DNA from: Planctomycetota bacterium
Lineage (GTDB): Bacteria > Planctomycetota > Phycisphaerae > Phycisphaerales > UBA1924
Assembly (NCBI GenBank): GCA_018242625.1
Contig: JAFEBO010000008.1
Coordinates: 372,001-436,000, forward strand
Direction of reading: 5' to 3'
DNA length: 64,000 nt
In this document: one piece after another, positions 8,614 through 17,674 of the stretch
Layout of the letters: every line of letters begins with the position of its first letter
How positions within the stretch are numbered: position 1 is the first letter of the stretch
Made by a program: the position numbers and the translations under genes
The notes under the pieces: generated by a model
Databases searched by the model: none
Seen by the model: the letters and a program-made list of their open reading frames with translations, nothing else
What the model was told of the DNA's origin: nothing

Positions 8614-9042
8614 CTAGGCCAGCAGACGGAGGGCCTGGGCGATCATCTGCTTGGTCGTTTCCGCCGCCACCACGTTGGCCTCATACGCCCGGGAGGCTTC
8701 CATCGCGTTGAGCTGCTCGATCACGGGATTAATGTTTGGTTCGGGGACGTAGCCCTGCTTGTCGCCCTTCTTGATTGCGTACGGGTTTGTCGGGTCCCAG
8801 CGATAGTTGAACTCACCCTTGTCCAGCTCGATCTGGGCAACGTGCACGCCCAGCGCCTTACCTTCGGCTGTTGAGGCGCTGGGGTCGCCGGGGGCAAAGA
8901 TCACGTGTCGGGCGCGGTACGGGTTGACGTTCCCCTTGTCGTCCAGGATGGTGGAGCGGTTCGCGATATTGGCTGCGATGGCGGCCATCCGGGCCCGCTG
9001 GGCCGTCATGCCGCTCGTCGAAATGTCGAGAGATCCGTACAT
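8614..9042 (-). CDS. flgC: Flagellar proximal rod protein FlgC
   Basis: FlgC is a proximal rod subunit. The 142-residue protein carries the rod/hook N-terminal motif LDISTSGMTAQRARMAAIAA followed by NIAN, a central variable loop, and the FlgC C-terminal signature PNINPVIEQLNAMEASRAYE with a final helix (TKQMIAQALRLL) that completes the N/C coiled coil. The length is normal. The ATG lies 17 bases after the flgB stop, so flgB-flgC are co-transcribed. Both terminal helices are intact. Confidence 0.96.
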   Translation of the reverse strand: MYGSLDISTSGMTAQRARMAAIAANIANRSTILDDKGNVNPYRARHVIFAPGDPSASTAEGKALGVHVAQIELDKGEFNYRWDPTNPYAIKKGDKQGYVPEPNINPVIEQLNAMEASRAYEANVVAAETTKQMIAQALRLLA

Positions 9043-9059
9043 GGCTTAGTTCGCTCCGG

Positions 9060-9497
9060 TCAGGGGCGCTGGGTGATGGCGGCCTTGAGGATGTCGAATC
9101 GGGTTCGGAGGAAGTCGACGTTCATGCGGTAAAAAGCCGCGTTCTCAACCGAATCCTGCATGAGTCGCTCGAGGTCGCGGTTGTTCTTGTCCTGGAACAG
9201 GATCGATCCGTGCGGTGTTTCCGGAGTGAGCGAGACCTTGCCCGAGGAATCCACCCGGACTTCGGACGTGTTGTCGAAGGGCAGCGGACCGGTCTCGCCC
9301 CCGGTTGCACGCCGGCGCTTGTCAACAGCCTTGGCCAGTTCCTGCCGGAAATCCGCTACGGAGACGTCCCGCTGTATGAAATTGGGCGTGGAGACATTGG
9401 CGATGTTGTTGGCGATGAGCTTCTGGCGCTCGCCGGCGAAGCGCAGCGCGGCGGCGAGCGTTGGGATCGCACCCGAATTGGTCAGATCATCCAACAT
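9060..9497 (-). CDS. flgB: Flagellar proximal rod protein FlgB
   Basis: FlgB forms the innermost rod layer with FlgC and FliE. The 145-residue product has the family N-terminus, RFAGERQKLIANNIANVSTP (about 19-38), and a C-terminal pairing helix (residues about 118-140). There is no Shine-Dalgarno sequence before the ATG at 9497; a sigma-54 promoter candidate at 9510-9524 predicts a start only about 1 base upstream, so the message may be leaderless. It directly follows the sigma-54 activator gene and opens the rod/MS-ring/export gene series. Confidence 0.95.
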   Translation of the reverse strand: MLDDLTNSGAIPTLAAALRFAGERQKLIANNIANVSTPNFIQRDVSVADFRQELAKAVDKRRRATGGETGPLPFDNTSEVRVDSSGKVSLTPETPHGSILFQDKNNRDLERLMQDSVENAAFYRMNVDFLRTRFDILKAAITQRP

Positions 9498-9509
9498 GGC
9501 AAGACAGAC

Positions 9510-9524
9510 GCAATCCCGAGGCCA
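9510..9524 (-). promoter_or_regulatory. Sigma-54 promoter candidate for flgB
   Basis: Minus-strand sequence TGGCCTCGGGATTGC matches TGGC and TTGC of the sigma-54 consensus with GG and GC 10 bases apart. It fills almost the entire 36-base gap between the activator gene and flgB. The predicted start (near 9498) abuts the flgB ATG at 9497. Confidence 0.55.
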
Positions 9525-9533
9525 GCGGGCCGA

Positions 9534-11051
9534 TCAGAGCGACGCCTCGACCAGGCGCAATTCCTTCCACTTCTTGAGCTTGAGCCCCAGCGTGCGGACG
9601 CCGATGCCCAGTGCGCTGGCGGTCCTCTGCCGGTGGCCGTTGAACTTGTGAAGCGCTTCGATAATCGCTTCCCTCTCCAGCTCTTCGAGCGTTCGAATGA
9701 CCGAGGAGAGTGCGGCGCTCGGCTTGCCTTCGACCTGCACGGAGGCGCCCGGGCTGGGCGGCTGACCGACAGCCGCCGCGTTGATGCCCGTGAGCGGTGT
9801 GGCGCGGATCGGCGTTGCGTTCAGCCAGGACTGGAGCGATTCGGGTCCGACAGTGACCGGGTCGGAGCTGTCGCACCGGCCCAGGAGAACAACGGCACGC
9901 TCGCAGATGTTTTGCAGTTCGCGAACATTGCCCGGCCAGCCGTATCCCTGGAGCAGCCGCACGGCTTCGGGGCTGAGCTTGAGCCCGGCCCGTCCTTCCC
10001 GCTTGCTGACCATCGCGAGGAAGTGGTTCGCGAGCGCACCGACGTCGGGAAGACGCTCGGCAAGTGACGGAACGTGCACGGGAAGGACATTCAGCCGGAA
10101 GAAAAGATCCTGGCGGAATTCGCCGGCGGCAACCGCCTGCGTCATGTCCCGGTTGCTGGTGGCGATGACGCGGACATCGATGCCGATCGAGAGGCTGCTT
10201 CCCACACGCTCAAAGGTGCGTTCCTGCAGGACGCGGAGCAGCTTGGCCTGAATGCGGGGAGAAACTTCCGAAACTTCATCCAGCAGGAGCGTGCCCCCGT
10301 CGGCGAGTTCGAAGCGGCCTTTGCGGAGCTTCTCGGCCCCGGTGAAGGCGCCCCGTTCGTGGCCGAACAGTTCGCTCTCCAGCAGGCTCTCGGAAAGTGC
10401 CGCGCAGTTCACCGCCAGGAAGGGGCCGTTCTTGCGGGGCGACATCTCGTGGATGGCGCGAGCAACAACTTCCTTGCCCGACCCGGAAGGCCCGGTCACG
10501 AGGATTGTGCCTTGAGAAGACGCGATCGCGCGGATTTGATCCCGCAGCTTCCGCATGGGTTCGGAGTCGCCCACGAGGCGGGAAACTCCGTGCAGTCCGG
10601 GGCCGGCGCCGCGATCGGAGTGATCGACCGGAGGGGCGCCCTCGGCCAGTCCCGCCGCCGCCCGCAGCAGCTTGTTCTCCCGCAGCACGCGGCCGTGTTC
10701 CGCGGCACGCTTGACGGTGATGACGAGTTCGTCGCCCTCGAAGGGCTTGGTGAGATAGTCGAACGCGCCCTGCTTGATCGCGGAAACGGCGGTCTCGATC
10801 GTGCCGAACGCGGTCATCAGCACGACCGGAAGGTCGTCGTCGATCTGCCGGATTCTCTCCAGCAGTTCCAGCCCCGTCATGCCGGGCATCTTGAGATCGG
10901 TCACAACGACTTCGGGTCGCCGTGACGCGATCTGCTGCAGGGCGTTCTGAGCGTCGGGCGCGGACGAGACGGCAAAGCCGGCACGTTCCAGGGTCCCGCT
11001 CACGCTCTCACGCATCAATTCCTTGTCATCCACTACGAGCACACTGCGCAT
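9534..11051 (-). CDS. NtrC-family sigma-54-dependent response regulator (flagellar activator)
   Basis: A 505-residue transcription activator of the FlrC/FleR/FlgR type. The receiver domain (1-120) has the acidic pocket DD at 8-9, phospho-acceptor D52 in TDLKMPGM and K100. The AAA+ domain follows, with Walker A GPSGSGKE (185-192), the sigma-54 contact loop GAFTGA (232-237), and the Walker B region GGTLLLDEVSEV. A Fis-type helix-turn-helix ends the protein (about 460-500). ATG 11051 is chosen because GGAG lies 8 bases upstream and the receiver domain begins there; an in-frame GTG at 11093 overlaps the kinase stop and is an alternative adding 14 residues. It likely drives the sigma-54 promoters before flgD, flgB and fliE. 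Confidence 0.93.
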   Translation of the reverse strand: MRSVLVVDDKELMRESVSGTLERAGFAVSSAPDAQNALQQIASRRPEVVVTDLKMPGMTGLELLERIRQIDDDLPVVLMTAFGTIETAVSAIKQGAFDYLTKPFEGDELVITVKRAAEHGRVLRENKLLRAAAGLAEGAPPVDHSDRGAGPGLHGVSRLVGDSEPMRKLRDQIRAIASSQGTILVTGPSGSGKEVVARAIHEMSPRKNGPFLAVNCAALSESLLESELFGHERGAFTGAEKLRKGRFELADGGTLLLDEVSEVSPRIQAKLLRVLQERTFERVGSSLSIGIDVRVIATSNRDMTQAVAAGEFRQDLFFRLNVLPVHVPSLAERLPDVGALANHFLAMVSKREGRAGLKLSPEAVRLLQGYGWPGNVRELQNICERAVVLLGRCDSSDPVTVGPESLQSWLNATPIRATPLTGINAAAVGQPPSPGASVQVEGKPSAALSSVIRTLEELEREAIIEALHKFNGHRQRTASALGIGVRTLGLKLKKWKELRLVEASL

Positions 11052-11089
11052 GCGCACGACTCCGCCGTTGGCGCCCGTCGCATGTTCTT

Positions 11090-12148
11090 TCACGCGGCCC
11101 CGGATAGCCTCCGATCCGGACCGGCCGCGACTGCGACGAGCGGCAATTTCTGCTCGATGTCACCCATCGGCTGTCCGGTCGATTTGACACGAGAACTTTC
11201 TGCGCGATCTGCTCTCTGGGGGGCAGACACGACTGCGCTGGCGGGGAAGAGCAATTCGACTGTCGCGCCCGGCGTGCCGGAGTTGTTGGCCGCCACAACA
11301 TGCCCGCCGTGCGCATCCATGATCCGGTGAACGATGGCCAAACCCAGCCCCGTGCCGGCTTTGCGGGTCGTAAAGAACGGATTGAACATGCGGCGCAGAA
11401 CCTCCTCGCTGAGGCCTGAGCCGGTATCGCTGATGGTCAGCCCGAAGAGTTTCCGCCGGTTTCCCCGGGAATCGGCCGAACTGGTCCGCCGGGCGCCGAC
11501 GGTGAGCCGACGCACGGGTGCTCCCGTCTCGACCATGGCTTCGATGGCGTTCCGGACGAGATTGGTGAGAGCCTGAAGGACCAGCGACGAATCGATCTGA
11601 AGTTCAGTCCCGGCGCACGGGCCTTCGCGGTCCTGTCGGACGACCGTGACCGATTCCCATCCGTTTACGCCGTCGTGGCGGCAGGACTCGATCGCACGAT
11701 CGAACAGGTCGCAAAGGGGCGTGGGCTCCGCTTGGATCTGGAATTCCCGCGAGAATGTGAGAACGTCGCCCACGACAGCATTGAGCCCTTTGGCCGATGC
11801 CAGGATCTTTTCAGCGATCCGCTGCTGCTCGGGCATCGCGGAGAGGTCTTCCTTGAGCATGCGTGCGAAGAGCGAGATTGAACCCAGGGGATTGCGAACC
11901 TCGTGGGCGATGCCCGCCGCCATTTCGCCGAGTGCCGCGAGGCGTTTGCTCCGGCCGAGCTGCTCGTTGGCTTCGCTGAGTTCCCGCGTCAGACGGGCAA
12001 CCTCGGCACGCAGCTGTTCGTGCGTGGCTTGCAGGCGCCCCGTGACGGCGTTGAACGCCGACATGAGCTCGGCAAGATCCGAAGCGGTCATTGCGGCCGC
12101 GGGGGCGGCTGCGGGCAGAGTCGTGCTGGGGGATGGTGTCGGTTGCAT
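11090..12148 (-). CDS. Cytosolic sensor histidine kinase (FlrB/FlgS-like)
   Basis: The 352-residue kinase lacks membrane helices. It has an N-terminal Pro/Ala-rich stretch, a coiled coil (about 30-70), an HisKA domain with the H-box AAGIAHEVRNPLGS (phospho-acceptor H82), an N-box LVRNAIEAM, G1 DTGSGL, an F-box FNPFFTTR and G2 GTGLGLAIVHRI. It therefore senses a cytoplasmic signal; in related systems the cue is the state of the flagellar export apparatus or MS ring. Its stop overlaps the upstream GTG of the response-regulator frame, consistent with a cognate pair. After the ATPase domain about 55 residues extend to the C-terminus with no recognised motif. The specific signal is unknown. Confidence 0.92.
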   Translation of the reverse strand: MQPTPSPSTTLPAAAPAAAMTASDLAELMSAFNAVTGRLQATHEQLRAEVARLTRELSEANEQLGRSKRLAALGEMAAGIAHEVRNPLGSISLFARMLKEDLSAMPEQQRIAEKILASAKGLNAVVGDVLTFSREFQIQAEPTPLCDLFDRAIESCRHDGVNGWESVTVVRQDREGPCAGTELQIDSSLVLQALTNLVRNAIEAMVETGAPVRRLTVGARRTSSADSRGNRRKLFGLTISDTGSGLSEEVLRRMFNPFFTTRKAGTGLGLAIVHRIMDAHGGHVVAANNSGTPGATVELLFPASAVVSAPQRADRAESSRVKSTGQPMGDIEQKLPLVAVAAGPDRRLSGAA

Positions 12149-12190
12149 ATGCCTCGAGCTCCGCCGAGGGGCGAACTGAAAAGGATGAAA

Positions 12191-12631
12191 TCAGGCGACC
12201 CGGTCCTGGTAGTCGGGACCGACCGGTCCCCGATCACCCCCGTACGCGCGGGCGGCGGCTCTGGAAGTTGTCATTCCCGCGAGCTGGCGGGCGAGTTCGT
12301 CTCGCCGCTCGACCATCCGGATGCTGTGTTCACGGTCGGTACGGGAAATCAGGTTTGCCAGATCCGCGATGAGCTTCTTCTGACGCAGGATGTCGGCCCG
12401 GCATGGGTCGGATTCGGGGAGAGAGGCCAGCGATTCATCCACGCAGGCAGAAATGGAAATGGCGCGATTGAGCAGCACCGACCGCTGCTCCAGCACCGCG
12501 ACGAGCTGCTCGGTCTCGTTCTCTTCCAGGACCCGGGCCTGGACGAGCGACAGCTCGGCCACCTTGCGGATGAGTTCGTGCTGTTCGGAGAGAATTCGGA
12601 GGATCTGTTCGCCCGCTGCGTTCGTTGCCAT
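12191..12631 (-). CDS. FlgN-like flagellar export chaperone candidate
   Basis: The 146-residue protein is predicted to be almost all alpha helix with no signal peptide. It shows the repeated pattern of small flagellar chaperones: a first helix with the acidic/aliphatic pattern LRILSEQHELIRKVAEL, a second with EENETEQLVAVLEQRSVLLN, and a third ending REHSIRMVERRDELARQLAG. FlgN binds hook-filament junction proteins FlgK and FlgL and stops early aggregation. A Shine-Dalgarno GGAGG lies before the ATG at 12631. The call depends on size, helix pattern and the neighbouring kinase and rod genes; sequence identity in the family is weak and FliT-like is an alternative. Confidence 0.5.
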   Translation of the reverse strand: MATNAAGEQILRILSEQHELIRKVAELSLVQARVLEENETEQLVAVLEQRSVLLNRAISISACVDESLASLPESDPCRADILRQKKLIADLANLISRTDREHSIRMVERRDELARQLAGMTTSRAAARAYGGDRGPVGPDYQDRVA

Positions 12632-12667
12632 GACTGCCTCCTGACGGCGTCCTGCAACTGTTCTTCG

Positions 12668-15130
12668 TCATTCCGGGCTTTCGTGGTCCAACGTCTGCGA
12701 CTGGGCGAGTTTTTCGGTCGAATCCAGCCAGCGTTCCCAGTCCTGCTTGCTCATGGGCAGGTTGGGATCATTCCAGACCTCCGGGGGAAGGCTCTTAAAG
12801 AACCGTTTGGCGCGCTCGTTGGCGGTGAGGGCGGCTTTTACATCCCCGCGCTGCAGGTTCGCATTGACGATCTGCGTCATGGCGACAAGCGAGGCGGGGT
12901 CGGCCGGGAAGTGGTCGCGGGCGGCTGTGTAGGCCCGAATGGCGCCGTCGAAATCACGGAGCGCATACGCACAATCCCCGAGGTAAAAGAACGCATTGCG
13001 GAGATAGGTCTGTTCGACGACCGTTCGCTTGTCCTTCGGCTTGGCTTCGAGCGACTTGCGAACCTGCTCGAATCCCAGAGCGGCCTGCTGGAGCCGCTCG
13101 TCGCGGGTGCGTTCGAGGTTCTGTCGTTCCTCTTCCGGCATGCCGGACGCCATCATCTTTTCTATCTTTGCAGCGGAAAGCCTGTAGCTGTCCGCCAGGC
13201 GGAAGCGGGCCAGGTCGAGCGAGGGGGCGCTCGGGTAGCGGCGGAGCAGTTCATCGATCGTTTCGATCGCGCGCTCGGGGTCGCGATTGCGGTAGAACAT
13301 CGTGCCGAGTTCGGCGAGAGCGTCTCGGAACTCGGTCGAGTCCACACCGACGATGGTGCCGCTCACCACGGCGCGGAGCAGTTGTTCCGCCTTGGCCACC
13401 TGGTCCGGGGAACCCATGGCCAGGTACGTCTGCGCCAGGGGGACATAGCTGGCATCGGCGAAAGGGCCGCTGCCGGGCTGTCCGGGAGTGCCCGCGCGAT
13501 TGGCGATCAGGTCCTCGTAGGTCTGGGCGGCGAGCTGGAGGTCGCCCCGCGCCTGGTGGCACTTGGCCAGCCGGAAGCGGGCCTCTGCCATGCGGGGGTC
13601 ACTCGGGAACTCGTCCGCAAACTGAGTGAAGAGTGAGACGGCGCGGTCCTGATCGCCGGCGCGATCGAAGCAGTCGGCCGCGATCCAGAGCGAATCTCCG
13701 TAGGCGGGGCCGTTCTGGCCGGCGACGGCGCTCGCGTGCGTGCGGAAGGCATTGGCGGCCGCCAGGTAAAGATCGCGGGCACGTTTTTTCGTGGTCGGGT
13801 CCAGATCGGCGATGCTGACGTTTGTGTTTCCGCCGGTTGCTTCGGCGACGGCCTCTTCGGCGAGCTTGCGATTCGACTCGCCCAGCCCGAGCTGCACGTC
13901 CGCCGGCGAACGCCCGACCGGAAAGAGAGAATCAGCGAGCGAAGCGTACCGGAGCGCTGTCTGCGCATCTCCGGCTTCGAGCCGCGTGCGGAATCGCGCG
14001 ATCATGCTCGCGGCGGCCATGGACGGATTGACCGGGCTTGAGATGGATGTGTCTTTGAGGGAGTCGGCGAGCTTGCCGTAAGCATCGAGAGCGGCCTCGG
14101 ACTCATCCAGCGATGCGGCGCTCTCGGCGAGCCCGAGCAGCGCCTCCCGCCGGAACCGCTTGCTGCCGGGAGATTCGAGCACCCGCTGGTAAAGATCCTT
14201 CGCCGTCTGGAATTCGCTGCGGCTCTCGGCGACGCGGGCAAGGGCGAGGCGCACGCGGCTGGTGATCGGCTCGCGTTCCTGCGATGCTTCCTCGGCGCGG
14301 CGAAGCCACTTTTCCGCTTCGGCGAATGCGCCGTCTTCGAGGTAGGCACGCCCGAGCAGGTAAAGCACTTCGCAGCGGTCTTCCGAGCGGCGTTCGTCGA
14401 TGCGGGGCAGTTGCTGCAGCATCCCCCGGATCGCCTCTTCGCGGAACCCGCCGATCAGCCGGAGCTCAGCCTGGCGCGTCATGGCCCAGACCCGGTCCGA
14501 ATCGCTGAGGGTGGGCTCGGAGAGCATCCACGCGATGAGGTCGGTCACAGTTGCCTGGTCTGGTTCGGGTTTCGAGAGAATCCGTGTGACAAGCTGACGC
14601 ACCAGCTTGATGCGACGGTCCTGCTCCCCGCTCGGCAGGCTGTCGATCCGGCGTTTGGCCTCTTCGAGGCGGTCCAGCGCCAACAGGCTCATGATGAACC
14701 GGTCCGTGTCCGCAGGTTCAAGGCGCTGCTTGAGTTCCTCCGCGTGGACAAAGCTCTTGATCACGTTCTCGTAGTTCTCGGCGTTCGCGAGCTTGCGCTC
14801 CGCCGCGGCCTCGTAGATACAGCGTGCGACCAGCAGGTAGTAGCGCTTTTCGTCGCCCGGAGAGACTTTCCCCTTCTCGATCTGCGGCCAGACATCGCGG
14901 TTGAGAGTCGTCAGCGCTTCCTCGAACTTCTCCGCTTCGACAAGCTTGTTTGCTTCCGTCATCACCGGGGCGATGCTGGAACTCGGTCTCGCCATCAACA
15001 CCGCGCCGATCCCGGCAACAAGCAGGATGCCCGAAAGCACAAGCGTCGGCAGTTGCCACGCATCGCGCCACGTGGGCGGAGCTTCGCCCGGCGGGGTCGG
15101 GTTTGGGGTTGTTTCCTTGCTTTCGCTCAC
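12668..15130 (-). CDS. Membrane-anchored tetratricopeptide-repeat protein, function unknown
   Basis: A protein of about 820 residues with one N-terminal membrane helix (about 30-52, LVLSGILLVAGIGAVLMA) followed by about 750 residues of TPR-like helical repeats (for example LYLLGRAYLEDGAFAEAEKW and LAKCHQARGDLQLAAQTYED). This puts a long protein-binding solenoid on one side of the membrane, most likely the periplasm. The GTG at 15130 is preferred because the protein then starts with a short Ser/Thr/Pro-rich tail before the helix; a TTG at 15169 is a poorer alternative. It lies upstream of, and in line with, the flagellar operon, 36 bases before the FlgN-like gene, so a link to flagella is possible but not shown. 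Confidence 0.75.
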   Translation of the reverse strand: MSESKETTPNPTPPGEAPPTWRDAWQLPTLVLSGILLVAGIGAVLMARPSSSIAPVMTEANKLVEAEKFEEALTTLNRDVWPQIEKGKVSPGDEKRYYLLVARCIYEAAAERKLANAENYENVIKSFVHAEELKQRLEPADTDRFIMSLLALDRLEEAKRRIDSLPSGEQDRRIKLVRQLVTRILSKPEPDQATVTDLIAWMLSEPTLSDSDRVWAMTRQAELRLIGGFREEAIRGMLQQLPRIDERRSEDRCEVLYLLGRAYLEDGAFAEAEKWLRRAEEASQEREPITSRVRLALARVAESRSEFQTAKDLYQRVLESPGSKRFRREALLGLAESAASLDESEAALDAYGKLADSLKDTSISSPVNPSMAAASMIARFRTRLEAGDAQTALRYASLADSLFPVGRSPADVQLGLGESNRKLAEEAVAEATGGNTNVSIADLDPTTKKRARDLYLAAANAFRTHASAVAGQNGPAYGDSLWIAADCFDRAGDQDRAVSLFTQFADEFPSDPRMAEARFRLAKCHQARGDLQLAAQTYEDLIANRAGTPGQPGSGPFADASYVPLAQTYLAMGSPDQVAKAEQLLRAVVSGTIVGVDSTEFRDALAELGTMFYRNRDPERAIETIDELLRRYPSAPSLDLARFRLADSYRLSAAKIEKMMASGMPEEERQNLERTRDERLQQAALGFEQVRKSLEAKPKDKRTVVEQTYLRNAFFYLGDCAYALRDFDGAIRAYTAARDHFPADPASLVAMTQIVNANLQRGDVKAALTANERAKRFFKSLPPEVWNDPNLPMSKQDWERWLDSTEKLAQSQTLDHESPE

Positions 15131-15144
15131 CGAGTCTTGCTCAC

Positions 15145-15160
15145 AGCTTCGCCGGTGCCG
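15145..15160 (-). promoter_or_regulatory. Weak sigma-54 promoter candidate for the TPR gene
   Basis: On the minus strand CGGCACCGGCGAAGCT has a perfect -24 GGCAC and correct 10-base GG/GC spacing, but the -12 element has AAGC in place of TTGC. Predicted start (near 15134) is just before the GTG at 15130. It could equally be chance in GC-rich DNA. Confidence 0.22.
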
Positions 15161-15328
15161 AAACCACAACAGCGGCGTTCGGAAACACCCTTCGCGGAAT
15201 CGGCAACTTCTGCTCTATCGGGCCTCGGCCGGGGCCGCCTTCAGCCGAGCACTGCCGAGCACCGCAAGCGACGCGATCCGCCTAAAGAAAGGATTGCAAG
15301 CGCGGCGGCGAACCGGAAAGCCCTCAGG

Positions 15329-17500
15329 TTATCGGCGGTGTTCGTACCTGCCCCGCTCCCTGCCCCCTCCGGGAAGTAGAACGATGACCTCGACCTCGCG
15401 GTGAACCGCGGGGAAGACCCCCTCGATCTGACGCCCTACGACTTCGACGCCGCGATCGGTCCGGCTCGCTTCGAAATGCGTGAGCGCAAAGTCGCCCTTT
15501 TCAAACCCGTAGCCGTCTCCCTCATCCTGATAGAGAGTGCCGGACGCGTGCCCCGACCGGTCGAGAGCGACTACAAGCGTCAGCGGCTCCATCGGCTTTT
15601 CGCCGTCAAACTGCATCACCGGCCCGAGCGGAATGATCGAGCCGCGCCGCAGGAACAGTTCCGGCAGCGAGGGGTCGGGCTTCTGGCTTGAGATTCCCGC
15701 CGGATCGAGCGGCTCGAACCGGGCCCAGGCTTCATCTCCGCGCGGCAGGCGGGCCGCCGCGGCGCGACGGCCGGGCTCCCAGACATCGCAGCGGACGAAC
15801 AGGGCGGAGCCAAGCAGGAAAGCGTCATCAACGCTGCGGAGCGAAGGATCGGTTCCGTCGTCGAAGAAAACCGGCCGCGCGACCGGCAATCCCGACATGT
15901 GCGACTCGCGGAACGCCGTGTAGAGATACGGCAGAAGCCGGGATCGCCTCTCGAGCGCCGCCCGGCAGGTCGCTTCGCACTCAGGACCAAAGCTCCACGG
16001 TTCGTGATCGACGCTGTCTTTCACGCTGTGTGCCCGGGCGAAAGGCAGCAGAGTTCCGATGCCCATCCAGCGCGCGAAGAGCTCCGCATCGGCGTTGTCG
16101 GCAAAGCCACCGATGTCGGGCCCCACGAAAGGCTGGCCGCTCAGGCCCATGTTCAGCACCATCGGGATCGACCACCGCAGGTGACGCCAGTTACTCTTGT
16201 TATCCCCCGTCCATGTGGCGGCGTATCGATGTCCGCCCAGAAAGTTCGAGCGCGTCAGGATGAACGGGCGCTTCTCCGGGTTGGCAGCCTGGATGCCCGC
16301 TCTGCTCGCACGCACCATCTGCATGCCGTAGATGTTGCGATAGCGAAGATGGCGCCCCGGGCCTCCCAGTTCCGGATCAGCATCGTGCACATTCGACTCG
16401 GGCATCTGCTTGTTCGGGACATCGAACACAGCGGGTTCGTTCATGTCATTCCACACGCCGTCGATTCCCTGGGCCATGTAGTCGCGGTAGAGCGAAGCCC
16501 ACCATTCGCGCGTGAACCGACGGGTGAAATCCGGGAATGAGCAGGGCCCCGGCCAGACTTTTCCGACGAAGTCGTGGCCGAACCGGTTTTTGACAAAGTG
16601 ATCTCCCCGCTTCCCATCGCGGTAGGCGGGGTAGTTGTCGTCGGTCATGAGCCCCGGATCGATCATCCAGACGCTCTTGAAGCCGATCGCGTGCAGGTGA
16701 TCGTTCAGCCCGCGCGGATCGGGGAACCGCTCCGTGTCGAAGGTGAAGCACCGGAAGCCGAACATGTAGTCGATGTCCATCCACAGGACGCCGCACGGCA
16801 TGCGGCGGGCGCGGAATTCCGATGCGATCTGGCGCACTCTCGCGTCGGTCTCGTAGCTCCAACGGCACTGCTGAAACTGGAGGGCCCAGCGGGGCGGCAT
16901 GGGCATCCGCCCGGTCATCTGCGCGAGCTTTTTGAGGACCGCCGCGGCGCTTTCCCCCTCGATGATCACGGCGCCCGGGCTCTGCGTATCGGCGGTGGTG
17001 TACTGCGCGGCGAGGAAGATCCCGTGACGCAGATCGACGACGGCGCGGTGCGTTGTTTCGTAGATCACGCCAAAGGCGGAGCCGTTCTTGCGGACCGCGA
17101 GCACCCAGGGGTGTGCCTGGTACAAAGACGGCATGCTCTCTTCATATCCGAAGCAATCGGTGGTCCAGATGTTCCTGCGTGTACCGTTGCGGTTGAGCCT
17201 TCCGGGCTGTTCGCCGGTGCCGTAAAGGCTTGTTCCGGGCTCGACGGCGATGTGCATCGCGTTCCAGCCCGAACCCTGCGCAAAGCGGAGAGGAACCGAA
17301 CCTCTGGGTGCGGGTCCCGACTCCACGGGCTGCCGGGTATACGCGGGGAACGGAGGGGAAGGAATGTGAGCAAAACGCGGATCCCGAAGGCGGATCGCAC
17401 CATTATCAAGCGCGATGGCAACGCCGGCCTGCCAGCCGGTCATATCCAGGAAAGATGGCGGGCGGATCGGGACGTAATCTGGAATAGGACGGTGGCTCAT
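15329..17500 (-). CDS. Glycoside hydrolase family 31 (alpha-glucosidase/alpha-xylosidase type)
   Basis: A 723-residue GH31 enzyme that cleaves terminal alpha-linked sugars with retention. The (beta/alpha)8 barrel holds GVLWMDIDYMFGF (about 236-248), the nucleophile motif DGVWNDMNEPAVF (Asp in WNDMNEP, about 345) and VGPDIGGF further on, followed by a beta-sandwich ending in an LYQDEGDGYGFEKG block, typical of the C-terminal domain. There is no clear signal peptide, so it probably acts in the cytoplasm. ATG 17500 is chosen over a TTG two codons upstream. It is divergent from the DUF4097 pair and sits between two flagellar blocks to which it has no obvious link. The exact substrate cannot be read from sequence. 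Confidence 0.93.
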   Translation of the reverse strand: MSHRPIPDYVPIRPPSFLDMTGWQAGVAIALDNGAIRLRDPRFAHIPSPPFPAYTRQPVESGPAPRGSVPLRFAQGSGWNAMHIAVEPGTSLYGTGEQPGRLNRNGTRRNIWTTDCFGYEESMPSLYQAHPWVLAVRKNGSAFGVIYETTHRAVVDLRHGIFLAAQYTTADTQSPGAVIIEGESAAAVLKKLAQMTGRMPMPPRWALQFQQCRWSYETDARVRQIASEFRARRMPCGVLWMDIDYMFGFRCFTFDTERFPDPRGLNDHLHAIGFKSVWMIDPGLMTDDNYPAYRDGKRGDHFVKNRFGHDFVGKVWPGPCSFPDFTRRFTREWWASLYRDYMAQGIDGVWNDMNEPAVFDVPNKQMPESNVHDADPELGGPGRHLRYRNIYGMQMVRASRAGIQAANPEKRPFILTRSNFLGGHRYAATWTGDNKSNWRHLRWSIPMVLNMGLSGQPFVGPDIGGFADNADAELFARWMGIGTLLPFARAHSVKDSVDHEPWSFGPECEATCRAALERRSRLLPYLYTAFRESHMSGLPVARPVFFDDGTDPSLRSVDDAFLLGSALFVRCDVWEPGRRAAAARLPRGDEAWARFEPLDPAGISSQKPDPSLPELFLRRGSIIPLGPVMQFDGEKPMEPLTLVVALDRSGHASGTLYQDEGDGYGFEKGDFALTHFEASRTDRGVEVVGRQIEGVFPAVHREVEVIVLLPGGGRERGRYEHRR

Positions 17501-17674
17501 ACTCAAAACCGCGATATTGTGACGGGATTTCCGATTTCAGACGTCCAGAGTAGGAGCCGGCGGTCCCGGCAGAAGCCGGGCGGCCGATCCAACCGGAGTC
17601 CACGGGCGGCCGCTCGCAAGAACTCGCGGGCCAATCCCAACAAGGCTCCTGCCACGTGCCCCGGAGGTCCCCCC

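Noticed and set aside
16574-17674. N-terminal extension of the DUF4097 lipoprotein frame
   Set aside because: It is antisense to the GH31 gene; the signal peptide and lipobox show that translation starts at the TTG at 17675.
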